Part shown: positions 17,796 through 26,785 of the stretch, in pieces
How positions within the stretch are numbered: the first letter of the stretch is position 1
Layout of the letters: every line of letters begins with the position of its first letter
Source: a bacterium
GTDB lineage: Bacteria > Vulcanimicrobiota > Vulcanimicrobiia > Vulcanimicrobiales > SCRA01
Direction: 5' to 3'
Length of the DNA stretch: 59,548 bases
NCBI GenBank assembly: GCA_004298675.1
Contig: SCRI01000075.1
Span: forward strand, 1 to 59,548
The notes under the pieces: model-generated
Told to the model about the DNA's origin: nothing
Databases searched by the model: none
What the model saw: the letters and a program-made list of their open reading frames with translations, nothing else
Position numbers and translations under genes: made by a program

Positions 17796-20700
17796 ATGCC
17801 GAGATTTGCGTTTCGGCGTTCGCTCATCGCACTATTCGCGCTCGTGGCGATGCTGGTCCAGGGAACATGGGCACTGGCCGGCACCACGGGTTCGTTGACC
17901 GGAACGGTGGTTCTCGCCGAGAGCCAGGCCCCGGTCGCGGGTGCGAAGGTCACGATCTCCTCGCCTTCACAGGTGGAGTCTGCGACCTCGGACGCTAAAG
18001 GAAGCTTTGCTTTCCTCTCGCTCGCACCGGACGCGTATGTCGTCACCGTGGAGAAGGAAGGCTATCAGACGGTTTCCCAAACGGGAGTCACCGTCTTCGC
18101 CGATCAGTCACAGACGCTGACGATCGGCTTGCTCAAGATCATCGGTAAAGTCACCACGCGCGCGGCTAGCGCGTTGGTGAAACCCGGCACCACCGCCGAC
18201 ATCTACTCCGTGGGCGCGGCGCAGCAGCAGGCCGTAGCGGGCCTGGGCGGCGGCGGCGGCCTCAACAACGCCTACTCGGGCATCGCCTCGGTGCCCGGCG
18301 TGTACGTCCCGCAGGGGCAGAGCGGCTGGGCACAGTCGGTCTACGTCCGCGGCGCCGACTACACGCAGCTGGGCTACGAGTACGACGGCGTACCGGTGCA
18401 GCGCGCCTTCGACGCCTACCCGGCGGCCACACTCTCCGCGCTAGGCCAGCAGGAGCTGCAGGTCTACACCGGCGCTCAGCCGATCGACGCGCAGAGCACG
18501 GGCCTGGGCGGTTTCATCAACCAGGTCATCAAGACCGGAACGTATCCCGGCTTCGCAAACCTCTCGCTGGGGGTCGGCGGACCCGCGTTCTACCACCAGG
18601 CGCAGTTCGAGATCGGCGGCGCCAATGCCAGCCGCATGTTCTCGTACTACATCGCTTCGGCGGGCTACAACCAGGAGATCCGTTTCGGTTCGCAGTTCAA
18701 CGGTAACGACTTGACCTCGCGCTACGCGCTGGGCACGCCATATAACTTCCTGGTCAACGGCTGCGGCACGCCCAGTGCCACTACCGGCTGCTACTCGAAC
18801 GGTGCGGGCATCTCCGGCTTCACGCCCATCGGCCCCAACGGCTACGCCGTCGGTCCGTTCCAGTACGGCTTTGCCTCCAACCTCGCCGACCGCGAGAGCG
18901 TGGTGAACCTGCACTTCGGCATCCCGCACCGTAAGGACGCGGGTCGTGACGACGTGCAGCTGCTCTACGACACCTCCACGCTCTACACGTACTTCAGCAC
19001 GGCGTTGAACGACTTCGGCACCTCGGCGAACGACGTGGCTAACGGCACCATCACGCAGAACGGCACGGTCTACCCGTCGTGCACCGGAACGAATCAACCA
19101 TGTGCGCTCTTTGGCGGCGATGCGCCGTTCTATATCGACACGCAGACCTACACCGGAAAGATGGGCGTGCCGCTGACGGCGGGCTCTGTGAACAGCGTCT
19201 CCAATTACTACTTCCCCAGCTCGCCTAACAATCGCGCGGCCTTTGCCAACATCTCGCCCACGCATCGGGATGCCACCGTCAACGACGCGACGATCGTCAA
19301 GCTACAGTACCAGAAGAACATCGGCACGAATGCCTACTTCCGCGTGTACGGCTACACGTTCTACTCCGACTGGCTCAACAACGGCGCCGATAGCTTGACC
19401 GGCAATATCTGGGGGCCGATCCCCACCGACTACGAGCTGAACACGCACACGCGGGGCGTGGCGGGCACCTTCGCCGATCAGCTCAACTCTCAACACTTGC
19501 TGAACGTCACGGGCTCCTTCACGGACGCCGCCACGACGCGTTGGAACAACTGGTTCTTCCTCGGCTCACCGCCGTTTGCCAGCGGTAAGGTGGCCTATCT
19601 GGTCGACTCGACCAACCCGACGAGTGGGCTCTGCTACGGACCGGCGGGCGGTACCGCGGCCGCGGCCGTCTACTGCGGGTCGAAGAAGGCGGCTACCTAT
19701 GCGCTGCCGGGCTTCGGCTCCGGCCCTCTTGCGCCGGTCGGCTCCTCGCCGACGGTTCAGGCGGCCAGCGGCCTGACCTGCGGCAGTGGGCCGTGCGAAT
19801 ACTTCGTGGCCGAGAACGGAACGATCGGCACCTTCAACACGGTGGTGCCGAAGTTCTCGTCGTTCTCGATCTCCGACAACTGGAAGCCTAGCAACAAGCT
19901 GCTGGTCAACCTCGGTCTGCGCTACGACAACTTCACCTACGACCTCACCGATACCGCAGGCGGTCCCGCGCGCACGCTGTGGCAGAACTCGTACAACGCG
20001 TTCCACTGCTTCAGCTTGGCAACGGGAGTCACGTCAACGTCTACGGCCAACAGCTGCCCCGCCGGGCAATCGCAGGTAGCGTTCTCCAATGCCTCGCCGT
20101 CGACGGTGACCTTCACCGATTGGGAGCCGCGCATCGGGTTCACGTACTCGCAGAATCCGCTGAACGTCTTCCGCTTCTCGTACGGCAAGTACGACCAGCC
20201 CGCGAGCTCGGCGTACCAGCAGTACAACGTGGCCCAGCAGAACCTGGCTGGGTACGACGTGCCGAAATTCTATTCGTTCGGCTTCAAGGATCCGGCGCAC
20301 GGCATCCCGCCGGCGATCTCGTACAACACCGACTTCTCCTGGGAGCACCAGGTCAAGGGGTCGGATATGTCCTGGAAGCTGACGCCGTTCTACCGCACCA
20401 CCAAGAACCAGCTTGCCAGCGTGCTGCTGGATCCCAAGACCAACTTCGTCTCGGCGATCAACGTGGGTAAGGAGACGGCCGAAGGCTTCGAGCTCTTGCT
20501 CCAAAAGGGCAACTTCAACGAGAACGGTCTGGCTGGCCAGCTCTCGTTCACCTACACCCACGGTACGGAGAAGTTCCAGCAGCTGGCGAACGGTGCGACC
20601 GTCGTCGACGGCTTGAACCTCAACATCCTGGGCTACAACCAGTACACCAAGTTCTGTGCGACCAATCCCACGGATAGCCGCTGCAGCAGCGCGAAGCTGA

Positions 20701-21491
20701 ACTTCACGCCGATCACGGCAGCAGCATGCTTCAACACCGGCACCGGCGCGCCTGACCCAACCTGTGCGGCAGGCGACGTCCAGAACCCGTACTGGAACGC
20801 TCCGGTACAGAGCCTCTTCAGTGCGAGCGATACCTTCCCGCCGTTCAACCAGTTCCCGTCCACCGCCGGCGCCACCGGCGTGGCCGGAAGCTACGTCGAA
20901 CCGTACACGGCTGCGCTCGTGTTGAACTACAAGCACAACAAATGGGCGGTGACGCCGACCTTCCAGCTCTCCGCGGGCGGGAAGTACGGCACGCCGCTGG
21001 CCGCGCTTGGCGTGGATCCGGCGACGTGCGCCGGCACGCTGGCGGCCACCGGTACCGATCCGCGAAACCCCGGGGGCTCGGGTCAGGGGGCGCTCTACGA
21101 TGCGCAAACCTGCGGCGGCGCGATCGGTATCCCCGATCCCTACACCGGGAAGTTCGACTCGCTCGGCGCGTTCACGCAGCCCGCGCAGTTGGTTGGGAAT
21201 CTCCAGATCAGCTACCAGGCCACGCCGCGCGTGCAGTTCGTCTTGACGATGGTCAACGTGCTCAACAGCTGCTTCGGCGGCTCCAGCGAGCCGTGGAACA
21301 CCGGCAAGCCAACCTGCGGGTACTTCTTCTCGCCGCTGCCGTACGTCGGGAACTTCTACAATCCCGGCAACACGATCCAGAACGGGGCCCAGTTCCCCTA
21401 TGGACCGGCCTTCGGCAGCGTTTTCCAGCAGGCGTATCAGAGTCAGTCCAACCCGTTCGAGGCCTTCTTCGCGGTGCACGTCAAGCTCTAG
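17796..21491 (+). CDS. TonB-dependent outer-membrane receptor with N-terminal carboxypeptidase-regulatory-like domain (copy 1)
   Basis: This 1231-residue outer-membrane protein has a signal peptide at residues 1-27 (RRSLIALFALVAMLVQG core). A beta-sandwich of the carboxypeptidase-regulatory type (about 28-115, GSLTGTVV to QTLTIGLLK) follows, then a plug domain (about 120-245, with GVYVPQGQSGW and SVYVRGADYTQLGYEYDG), then a large beta-barrel. It is much longer than classical siderophore receptors and resembles OAR-like receptors that take up large or peptide/glycan substrates. Several barrel loops carry paired cysteines. The C-terminus is HVKL without the usual terminal phenylalanine. ATG 17796 is chosen for the signal peptide and GAAGAGGA site; an upstream in-frame GTG at 17769 is rejected. 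Confidence 0.88.
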   Translation: MPRFAFRRSLIALFALVAMLVQGTWALAGTTGSLTGTVVLAESQAPVAGAKVTISSPSQVESATSDAKGSFAFLSLAPDAYVVTVEKEGYQTVSQTGVTVFADQSQTLTIGLLKIIGKVTTRAASALVKPGTTADIYSVGAAQQQAVAGLGGGGGLNNAYSGIASVPGVYVPQGQSGWAQSVYVRGADYTQLGYEYDGVPVQRAFDAYPAATLSALGQQELQVYTGAQPIDAQSTGLGGFINQVIKTGTYPGFANLSLGVGGPAFYHQAQFEIGGANASRMFSYYIASAGYNQEIRFGSQFNGNDLTSRYALGTPYNFLVNGCGTPSATTGCYSNGAGISGFTPIGPNGYAVGPFQYGFASNLADRESVVNLHFGIPHRKDAGRDDVQLLYDTSTLYTYFSTALNDFGTSANDVANGTITQNGTVYPSCTGTNQPCALFGGDAPFYIDTQTYTGKMGVPLTAGSVNSVSNYYFPSSPNNRAAFANISPTHRDATVNDATIVKLQYQKNIGTNAYFRVYGYTFYSDWLNNGADSLTGNIWGPIPTDYELNTHTRGVAGTFADQLNSQHLLNVTGSFTDAATTRWNNWFFLGSPPFASGKVAYLVDSTNPTSGLCYGPAGGTAAAAVYCGSKKAATYALPGFGSGPLAPVGSSPTVQAASGLTCGSGPCEYFVAENGTIGTFNTVVPKFSSFSISDNWKPSNKLLVNLGLRYDNFTYDLTDTAGGPARTLWQNSYNAFHCFSLATGVTSTSTANSCPAGQSQVAFSNASPSTVTFTDWEPRIGFTYSQNPLNVFRFSYGKYDQPASSAYQQYNVAQQNLAGYDVPKFYSFGFKDPAHGIPPAISYNTDFSWEHQVKGSDMSWKLTPFYRTTKNQLASVLLDPKTNFVSAINVGKETAEGFELLLQKGNFNENGLAGQLSFTYTHGTEKFQQLANGATVVDGLNLNILGYNQYTKFCATNPTDSRCSSAKLNFTPITAAACFNTGTGAPDPTCAAGDVQNPYWNAPVQSLFSASDTFPPFNQFPSTAGATGVAGSYVEPYTAALVLNYKHNKWAVTPTFQLSAGGKYGTPLAALGVDPATCAGTLAATGTDPRNPGGSGQGALYDAQTCGGAIGIPDPYTGKFDSLGAFTQPAQLVGNLQISYQATPRVQFVLTMVNVLNSCFGGSSEPWNTGKPTCGYFFSPLPYVGNFYNPGNTIQNGAQFPYGPAFGSVFQQAYQSQSNPFEAFFAVHVKL

Positions 21492-21530
21492 GGCGCGCTG
21501 CTCCGCGGCGGATGCCGCAACGATCAACGA

Positions 21531-21561
21531 AGGGGTCCGGCTTCGGCCGGGCCCCTTTTTT
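21531..21561 (+). terminator. Intrinsic terminator after TonB receptor 1
   Basis: A 10-11-bp GC-rich stem (21531-21541 with 21546-21556) capped by the stable TTCG tetraloop is followed by six T residues. This is a textbook intrinsic terminator and separates the two receptor genes. Confidence 0.9.
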
Positions 21562-21698
21562 CACGCGTTTCAAGGGCAGGGAAGCATGCCCATGGGTCGA
21601 AACCGTTCACTCAGCCGGACACGGCCAGCGTGGGAACCTCATTGCGGGGTGCCCGTTTTGGCCTTGCCGGGGTGTGCATAAACGATAAGGATGGGAAC

Positions 21699-24600
21699 AT
21701 GAGGAATTTCAGGTTCCGGCATCCGTTCATTGCACTGCTCGTACTCGTGGCGATGCTGTTCCAGGGAACATGGGCACTGGGCGGCACCACGGGTGGATTG
21801 AGCGGCAATGTCGTCCTCGCGGATACCAACGCGCCGGTTGCCGGCGCGAAGGTCTCCGTTTCGTCACCTTCCGAGGTGCAGTCGACGACAACGGATGCCC
21901 AAGGCCACTTCGCCTTCGTCTCCCTTGCACCTGACACGTATACCGTGTCGGTGGAGAAGGAAGGCTACCAGTCCGTCTCACAGACCGGGATCGCCGTCTT
22001 CGCCGACAACGTGCAGACGGTCAGCATCTCGATGCTGAAGGTCATCGGCAAGGTGACCACGCGCGCGGTCAGCGCGCTGGTCAAGCCCGGTACCACGGCG
22101 GACGTCTACTCCATCAACGCCGCGACGGCCGACAAGATGACGGCCCTGGGCGGCGGCGGCGGCCTGAACAGCGCCTACTCCGCGATCTCCGCGGTGCCGG
22201 GCGCGTACGTTCCCGCAGGCAATCAGGGCTGGTTCCAAACCGTCTTGATCCGCGGCGGTGACTACGATCAGGTCGGCTACGAGTTCGACGGTATCCCCGT
22301 CAACCGCTCGTTCGACAACTACCCCAGCGGCAACGCCTCGGCGCTGGGTCAGCAGGAGCTGCAGGTGTACACCGGCGCCGCTCCGGCCGATGCTGAGGCT
22401 CAGGGACTCTCCGGGTTCATCAACCAGGTCATCAAGACCGGAACCTATCCTGGCTTCGCCTCGGTGGACCTGGGCATCGGTGCCCCGACGTTCTACCACA
22501 AGGCCAACTTCGAGATCGGCGGCGCCAACCGCGCCCGTACCTTCTCGTACTACGTTGGCATCGGTGGCTACGATCAGGACTACCGGTTCATCGATCAGAA
22601 CAACGGCGCCGGCATCTCGGGCAACTGGGGTGCGCCGTTCGATCAGCTGCCGTGCCCAACGGGTCCGACCGCGATCAACTTCTCGGCGTGCTACGCCAAC
22701 GGCTCCGTTGGCCCGGGCGGCTACATCATGGGTCCGTACCAGATGTTCAGCCCGTCGCACATCAGCGATCGCGAAAACGTCGTGAACCTGCACTTCGCCG
22801 TCCCGCACAAGAAGGACGCCGGGCGCGACGATATCCAGCTGCTGTATGATACCTCGAACCTGAACACGTCGTACTACAGCTCGCTGAACGACTGGACGCA
22901 GGCGCTCTTCGACGGCGACGTCACCGGCCTGAACTCCGGTAACGGCGGCGCGGTCGGCAGCAACTATCCGTTCTACATCGGCGGCTTCAAGTACAGCGGA
23001 ACCGTCGGCACAGCGCTGCCGGCTAACTACCGGAGCAAGACCACGCTGTACACATACCCCAGCTCCAATGGAGCGTGGCTGGGGACGCCGATCGATCCCA
23101 AGGCGCGCGATGCCAACAACAACTCGGCGACGATCGTCAAGTTACAGTACCAGCACAACATCGGCTCCAGCGCGTATCTGCGTGCCTACGGGTATCTCTT
23201 CTACTCCGACTGGTTCCTGTGGGGGCCCAACAGCACGTTCTCGAACTACGTGGGCGTCAATCCCCCGGATTACGAGTTGACGACTCACACGCACGGCGGC
23301 AGCATCAGCTACGCCAACCAGATCAACTCGAAGAACCTGCTCAACGTCCAGTTCTCGGCGGTGGGCGCATCGTCGATCCGCAACAACAACACGGAGATGC
23401 TGGACTCGGTCTCGGGTAGCCGCAAGACCTTTGCGCTGCTCGTGAACCAGAACAATCCGCTAAGCGGCGTCTGCTATACCTCCGCTGGAGCAGCGACGTC
23501 GTGCTATGGCGGCAGCCAGGCCAAGGCGACCTTCAAGAACGCCTACGCCGGCACGATCCCCGCAGCCCCCGCGGTCTGCGACACCGGTGCCAATGCCGGG
23601 CCCTGCGAATGGTACGTCGTTGAGAGCGGCCCGCACGGCACGTTCAACAACGTCAAGCCGACCTTCTACTCGTTCTCGATCTCCGATCAGTGGAAGCCCA
23701 CGGACCGGCTGCTCGTGAACCTGGGACTGCGGCTGGATGACTACCGCTTCTTGGGGGGCGATACGACGGGCCCCGCGCGCAACTTCTGGTTCAACGCGTG
23801 GAATGCGTCGGCTTGCATCTCCAACGTGCTGGGCAGCACGCCGGTCGACAAGACCAGCCTTGGTCTGACCGTCGCTCAGCCCTGCTCGGCGGCGAATGCC
23901 GGCAACACGAAGTACGCGCCGGCGACGCTGGCCAACAATTCCTCCGGAACCCAGACCTTCAACGTCTGGCAGCCGCGCGTGGGCCTCACCTACACGGTGA
24001 ACCCGTTCAACGTGCTGCGCGCCAGCTACGGCAAGTACTCGCAGGCGCCGAACTCGGCGTTCGAACAGTACAACACCGACGAGCAGAACCTGCCGGGCTT
24101 CCTGGGGCCGCGCTTCTATCAGTACGGCCGCACCCAGCCCAGCTACCCGATCCGTCCCGAGGTTTCGAATAACTTCGACTTCTCGTGGGAGCATCAGGCC
24201 AAGGGCAGCGACCTCTCCTGGAAGCTCACGCCGTTCTACCGTAAGACGAGCGATCAGATCCAGCAGTTCTACCTGGATCAGAAGACCAACTTCGTCTCCG
24301 GCTTGAACGTCGGCAACCAGACCAGTGAGGGCGTGGAGTTCCAGCTGAACAAGGGGAGCTTCAGTCAGAACGGCTTCGCCTATCAGCTGTCCTACACGTA
24401 CACCCACAGCACGATCAAGTTCAATACGCTGTCGAACGGCTCGACGATCGTCGCGCCGATCAACAACGCCATCGTGCAGTACAACGCCTTCACGTCGTAC
24501 TGCTCGACGCATGCGACCGATGCCCGCTGCGGCAGCGGCCAGCAGATACTGGATAACAACACGGCCACACCGATCGTCGCCGCACCGTGTTACACCGCTG

Positions 24601-25370
24601 CGGGTGCCGCAGTAGCCTTGGCTACTAGCTGCAACGCCACGGATGTCCAAAACCCCTACTGGAACGCTCCGGTGCAGAGCCTGTTGGATCCGAGCGCGAG
24701 CTACGCTCCGTTCGACCTCTTCCCAGGTGGCGTCGGCAGCTCGTACAACTCGATTGCGGTGCCGCACGTGGCGACGCTGGTCGTGAACTACAAGCACGAC
24801 CGTTGGTCCGTCACGCCGTCACTGCAGTTCCAGGCCGGCACCAAGTACGGTGCACCGGAGTCGACCGCGGGTGTTGACCCGCTGGCCGGCTGCAGCCCGC
24901 TGGCTGTTGGCGGAACCGATCCGCGCAACAAGTACAGCTCTGGCTCCGGCAACCTGTACGACGCCACGACCTGCGGGTCCACGTTGCCGATCCCCGATCA
25001 GTACACCGGGGCCTTCGACAACCTGGGTGCCTTCACGGCTCCTTCGGAGCTGATCGGCAATCTGCAGATCTCGTACGAAGCCTCGCCGCGCGTCACGTTC
25101 CAGTTGACGCTGGCGAACATCGTCAACAGCTGCTTCGGCGGCTCTTCACAGGCCTGGACCCAGGGCGCAGGCAAGAACGTCTGCTCCTACGGTGTCTTGG
25201 GTCAGGGCGCGATCTCGCCCGTCGGGAACGTCTACAACCCCGGCGCGCAGATTCAGCCCTACGTGCAGTACCCGTACCTGCGTAACTTCGGTCCTTACAA
25301 CGCGGGCTCGGGCGGTGCGCTTCCGAACCAGCCGTTCAACGCCTACTTCGACGTCAAGGTCAAACTCTAG
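21699..25370 (+). CDS. TonB-dependent outer-membrane receptor with N-terminal carboxypeptidase-regulatory-like domain (copy 2)
   Basis: This 1223-residue paralogue of the preceding gene has the same order: signal peptide 1-27 (FIALLVLVAMLFQGTWALG), carboxypeptidase-regulatory-like domain about 28-115, plug about 120-245 (VLIRGGDYDQVGYEFDGIPV), barrel to the end (DVKVKL). The N-terminal third is far more alike between the copies than the barrel loops, as expected if the two share TonB partners and secretion but differ in ligand. The start is set by the signal peptide and the AAGGA site; the frame extends to 21630 without it. It has its own terminator, so expression can be independent of copy 1. 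The ligand is unknown. Confidence 0.88.
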   Translation: MRNFRFRHPFIALLVLVAMLFQGTWALGGTTGGLSGNVVLADTNAPVAGAKVSVSSPSEVQSTTTDAQGHFAFVSLAPDTYTVSVEKEGYQSVSQTGIAVFADNVQTVSISMLKVIGKVTTRAVSALVKPGTTADVYSINAATADKMTALGGGGGLNSAYSAISAVPGAYVPAGNQGWFQTVLIRGGDYDQVGYEFDGIPVNRSFDNYPSGNASALGQQELQVYTGAAPADAEAQGLSGFINQVIKTGTYPGFASVDLGIGAPTFYHKANFEIGGANRARTFSYYVGIGGYDQDYRFIDQNNGAGISGNWGAPFDQLPCPTGPTAINFSACYANGSVGPGGYIMGPYQMFSPSHISDRENVVNLHFAVPHKKDAGRDDIQLLYDTSNLNTSYYSSLNDWTQALFDGDVTGLNSGNGGAVGSNYPFYIGGFKYSGTVGTALPANYRSKTTLYTYPSSNGAWLGTPIDPKARDANNNSATIVKLQYQHNIGSSAYLRAYGYLFYSDWFLWGPNSTFSNYVGVNPPDYELTTHTHGGSISYANQINSKNLLNVQFSAVGASSIRNNNTEMLDSVSGSRKTFALLVNQNNPLSGVCYTSAGAATSCYGGSQAKATFKNAYAGTIPAAPAVCDTGANAGPCEWYVVESGPHGTFNNVKPTFYSFSISDQWKPTDRLLVNLGLRLDDYRFLGGDTTGPARNFWFNAWNASACISNVLGSTPVDKTSLGLTVAQPCSAANAGNTKYAPATLANNSSGTQTFNVWQPRVGLTYTVNPFNVLRASYGKYSQAPNSAFEQYNTDEQNLPGFLGPRFYQYGRTQPSYPIRPEVSNNFDFSWEHQAKGSDLSWKLTPFYRKTSDQIQQFYLDQKTNFVSGLNVGNQTSEGVEFQLNKGSFSQNGFAYQLSYTYTHSTIKFNTLSNGSTIVAPINNAIVQYNAFTSYCSTHATDARCGSGQQILDNNTATPIVAAPCYTAAGAAVALATSCNATDVQNPYWNAPVQSLLDPSASYAPFDLFPGGVGSSYNSIAVPHVATLVVNYKHDRWSVTPSLQFQAGTKYGAPESTAGVDPLAGCSPLAVGGTDPRNKYSSGSGNLYDATTCGSTLPIPDQYTGAFDNLGAFTAPSELIGNLQISYEASPRVTFQLTLANIVNSCFGGSSQAWTQGAGKNVCSYGVLGQGAISPVGNVYNPGAQIQPYVQYPYLRNFGPYNAGSGGALPNQPFNAYFDVKVKL

Positions 25371-25399
25371 ACACCGGATTAGTCGAGAACGACAACGCG

Positions 25400-25438
25400 A
25401 AGGGGGTCTCCGGCGAATGCCGGAGGCCCCCTTCGTTT
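25400..25438 (+). terminator. Intrinsic terminator after TonB receptor 2
   Basis: A 15-bp stem with one G-T pair (25400-25414 with 25419-25433) and a GAAT loop is followed by CGTTT. It is very stable and correctly placed 30 nt after the stop codon. Confidence 0.85.
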
Positions 25439-25457
25439 GACGTGGAAAGCCCGGGCC

Positions 25458-25667
25458 GTGAAGTACGGATACCGTTGTGAAGATTGCGCGCGTGAGGTGT
25501 GGCCCGCTACCACGCGTACCGAGCTACAGTGGCTGCGAGATCGCCAACACGTAGCGCGTGAGGTGGCACGTCACTCCAGCGCCGGTCTGGACACATGGAT
25601 GCGCGAAGGCTTGGAGTTCCTCGACCATCACGCCGGCCACGACGTGATGCTGACGCATAAAGGCTAG
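25458..25667 (+). CDS. Small CxxC protein, unknown function
   Basis: This predicted 69-residue protein begins at GTG 25458. It has one CxxC pair in YRCEDCAREVW near the N-terminus and His-rich HHAGHD near the C-terminus, which together could hold one metal ion. An alternative TTG start at 25437 would lie inside the terminator and is unlikely. No clear ribosome site is present. The coding potential rests on the zinc-ribbon-like start KYGYRCEDC, a pattern common in small FmdB-like or regulatory proteins, so treat it as tentative. Confidence 0.45.
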   Translation: MKYGYRCEDCAREVWPATTRTELQWLRDRQHVAREVARHSSAGLDTWMREGLEFLDHHAGHDVMLTHKG

Positions 25668-25684
25668 CGAGGAGACGAGGGCGG

Positions 25685-25990
25685 TTAGTTGATCGGTACG
25701 CGCAGATGCTGACCGGGAACGATGGCACTCCCCGCGGGCAAGTGATTGGCGGCGGAGATACCGTCCATCGTCTCTTCGACATTGCCGTCAGCCGCCGTTT
25801 TGCTCGCGGCGATCTGCCAGAGCGTGTCGCCGTGATGGACGACCACCGTAGCGTAGCGCGGCGTCGGCGCGGCGTAGAGGTGCGACCCGACCAGATATGG
25901 GGTGGAGAAGAGGACCGCCATGCCGGTCAGCGCGACCAGCGGGGCGAGGGTGAAGGGTCTCTTCCGTCTGTGCAGCATGGCTGCGCTCAT
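25685..25990 (-). CDS. LysM-domain membrane protein, YneA-like SOS cell-division inhibitor candidate
   Basis: This 101-residue protein has a positively charged N-terminus, one transmembrane segment (about residues 14-38) and a LysM domain at 46-99 (VHHGDTLWQIA and PGQHLRVPI). Size and order match Bacillus YneA, which is divergent from lexA and blocks septation during SOS. Here too the gene is divergent from lexA, and a 13/14 match to the Bacillus LexA box lies 33 nt before its start. Orthology is inferred from architecture, position and operator; LysM proteins are otherwise common. The internal ATG at 25978 is an alternative start. Confidence 0.72.
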   Translation of the reverse strand: MSAAMLHRRKRPFTLAPLVALTGMAVLFSTPYLVGSHLYAAPTPRYATVVVHHGDTLWQIAASKTAADGNVEETMDGISAANHLPAGSAIVPGQHLRVPIN

Positions 25991-26022
25991 CCCTTTCGCT
26001 GACCGAACACTACCGCTTGTGC

Positions 26023-26036
26023 CAAACGAGTGTTCG
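26023..26036 (-). promoter_or_regulatory. LexA box, LysM-gene side
   Basis: CAAACGAGTGTTCG matches 13 of 14 positions of the palindromic Bacillus-type LexA operator CGAACrnryGTTCG. It lies 33-46 nt upstream of the LysM gene and would place it under LexA control. Confidence 0.7.
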
Positions 26037-26082
26037 TCCCCTAGATTCTAGGGCCAACAGGGGGCTCCTGTCAAGGTTCGCT

Positions 26083-26122
26083 CGAACATATGTTTGCGCA
26101 ATCGGAAGGGATATGCTATGCT
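26083..26122 (+). promoter_or_regulatory. lexA promoter with overlapping LexA box
   Basis: CGAACATATGTTTG (26083-26096) matches 13 of 14 operator positions. It overlaps the minus-35 TTGCGC (26094-26099), which is 17 bp from TATGCT (26117-26122). LexA bound here would block its own transcription, the normal autoregulation. Confidence 0.75.
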
Positions 26123-26143
26123 CTGCCCGTGGGAGGTGCAAGC

Positions 26144-26746
26144 GTGTCCCAAAAACCGCCGACACAGCGTCAACAGGCGATCCTCGACGTCATCGCCTCG
26201 TTCACCCGCGAGCACGGCTACCCGCCCTCGGTGCGCGAGATCGGTGAGCGCGTGGGCCTCTCCTCGTCGTCGACCGTCCAGAGTCATCTCAAGACGTTGG
26301 AACGGCGCGGCCTCGTCAAGCGCGATCCCACCAAGCCGCGGGCGCTCGTGCGCGATCACGCTCCAATGCCGGAGGTTATCTCGCTGCCGGTGGTTGGCCG
26401 GGTCGCCGCAGGCATCCCCATTACGGCCGTTGAGAACGTGGAAGACGAGTTTCCGCTACCCGCGAGCTTTGTGCGCGACGGCGGCTCGTTCATGTTGCGC
26501 GTCCAGGGCGACTCGATGATCGAAGCCGGTATCCTCGACGGCGATCTGCTGGTCGTGCGTCCGCAGCAGACGGCGGAGAACGGCGAGATCGTGGTGGCGA
26601 TGATCGAAGACGAGGCCACTGTCAAGACCTTCTACCGCGAGCCTGGGCGCGTCCGGCTGCAGCCGGAGAACCGCTCGATGCAGCCGATCTACGCGGAGAA
26701 CGTGGAGCTGGTGGGACGCGTCTGCGGCGTCGTGCGCAGGCTCTAA
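26144..26746 (+). CDS. lexA: SOS repressor LexA
   Basis: This 200-residue dimeric repressor has an N-terminal winged helix (residues 1-65; [17 protein letters not shown] is the recognition region) and a C-terminal S24 latent protease. The self-cleavage site is A89-G90 in VAAGIP, the nucleophile S124 in QGDSM and the general base K161 in TVKTF. GTG 26144 is chosen because GGGAGG stands eight bases upstream and the protein then has the family length; the frame is open further upstream but crosses the promoter. It represses itself and probably the divergent LysM gene. Confidence 0.95.
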   Translation: MSQKPPTQRQQAILDVIASFTREHGYPPSVREIGERVGLSSSSTVQSHLKTLERRGLVKRDPTKPRALVRDHAPMPEVISLPVVGRVAAGIPITAVENVEDEFPLPASFVRDGGSFMLRVQGDSMIEAGILDGDLLVVRPQQTAENGEIVVAMIEDEATVKTFYREPGRVRLQPENRSMQPIYAENVELVGRVCGVVRRL

Positions 26747-26762
26747 GAGGCGCGCGCGCGCG

Positions 26763-26782
26763 GCGGCGCGAAGGCGCGCCGC
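26763..26782 (+). other. Hairpin directly before the C26 amidotransferase start
   Basis: GCGGCGCG and CGCGCCGC form a perfect 8-bp stem with an AAGG loop ending three bases before the ATG at 26786. It occupies the place of a ribosome site and may lower translation, or end lexA transcription, though there is no T-run. Confidence 0.4.
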
Positions 26783-26785
26783 GTC

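Noticed and set aside
25437-25457. TTG start for the CxxC protein
   Set aside because: The codon lies inside the terminator tail and has no ribosome site; GTG 25458 is preferred.
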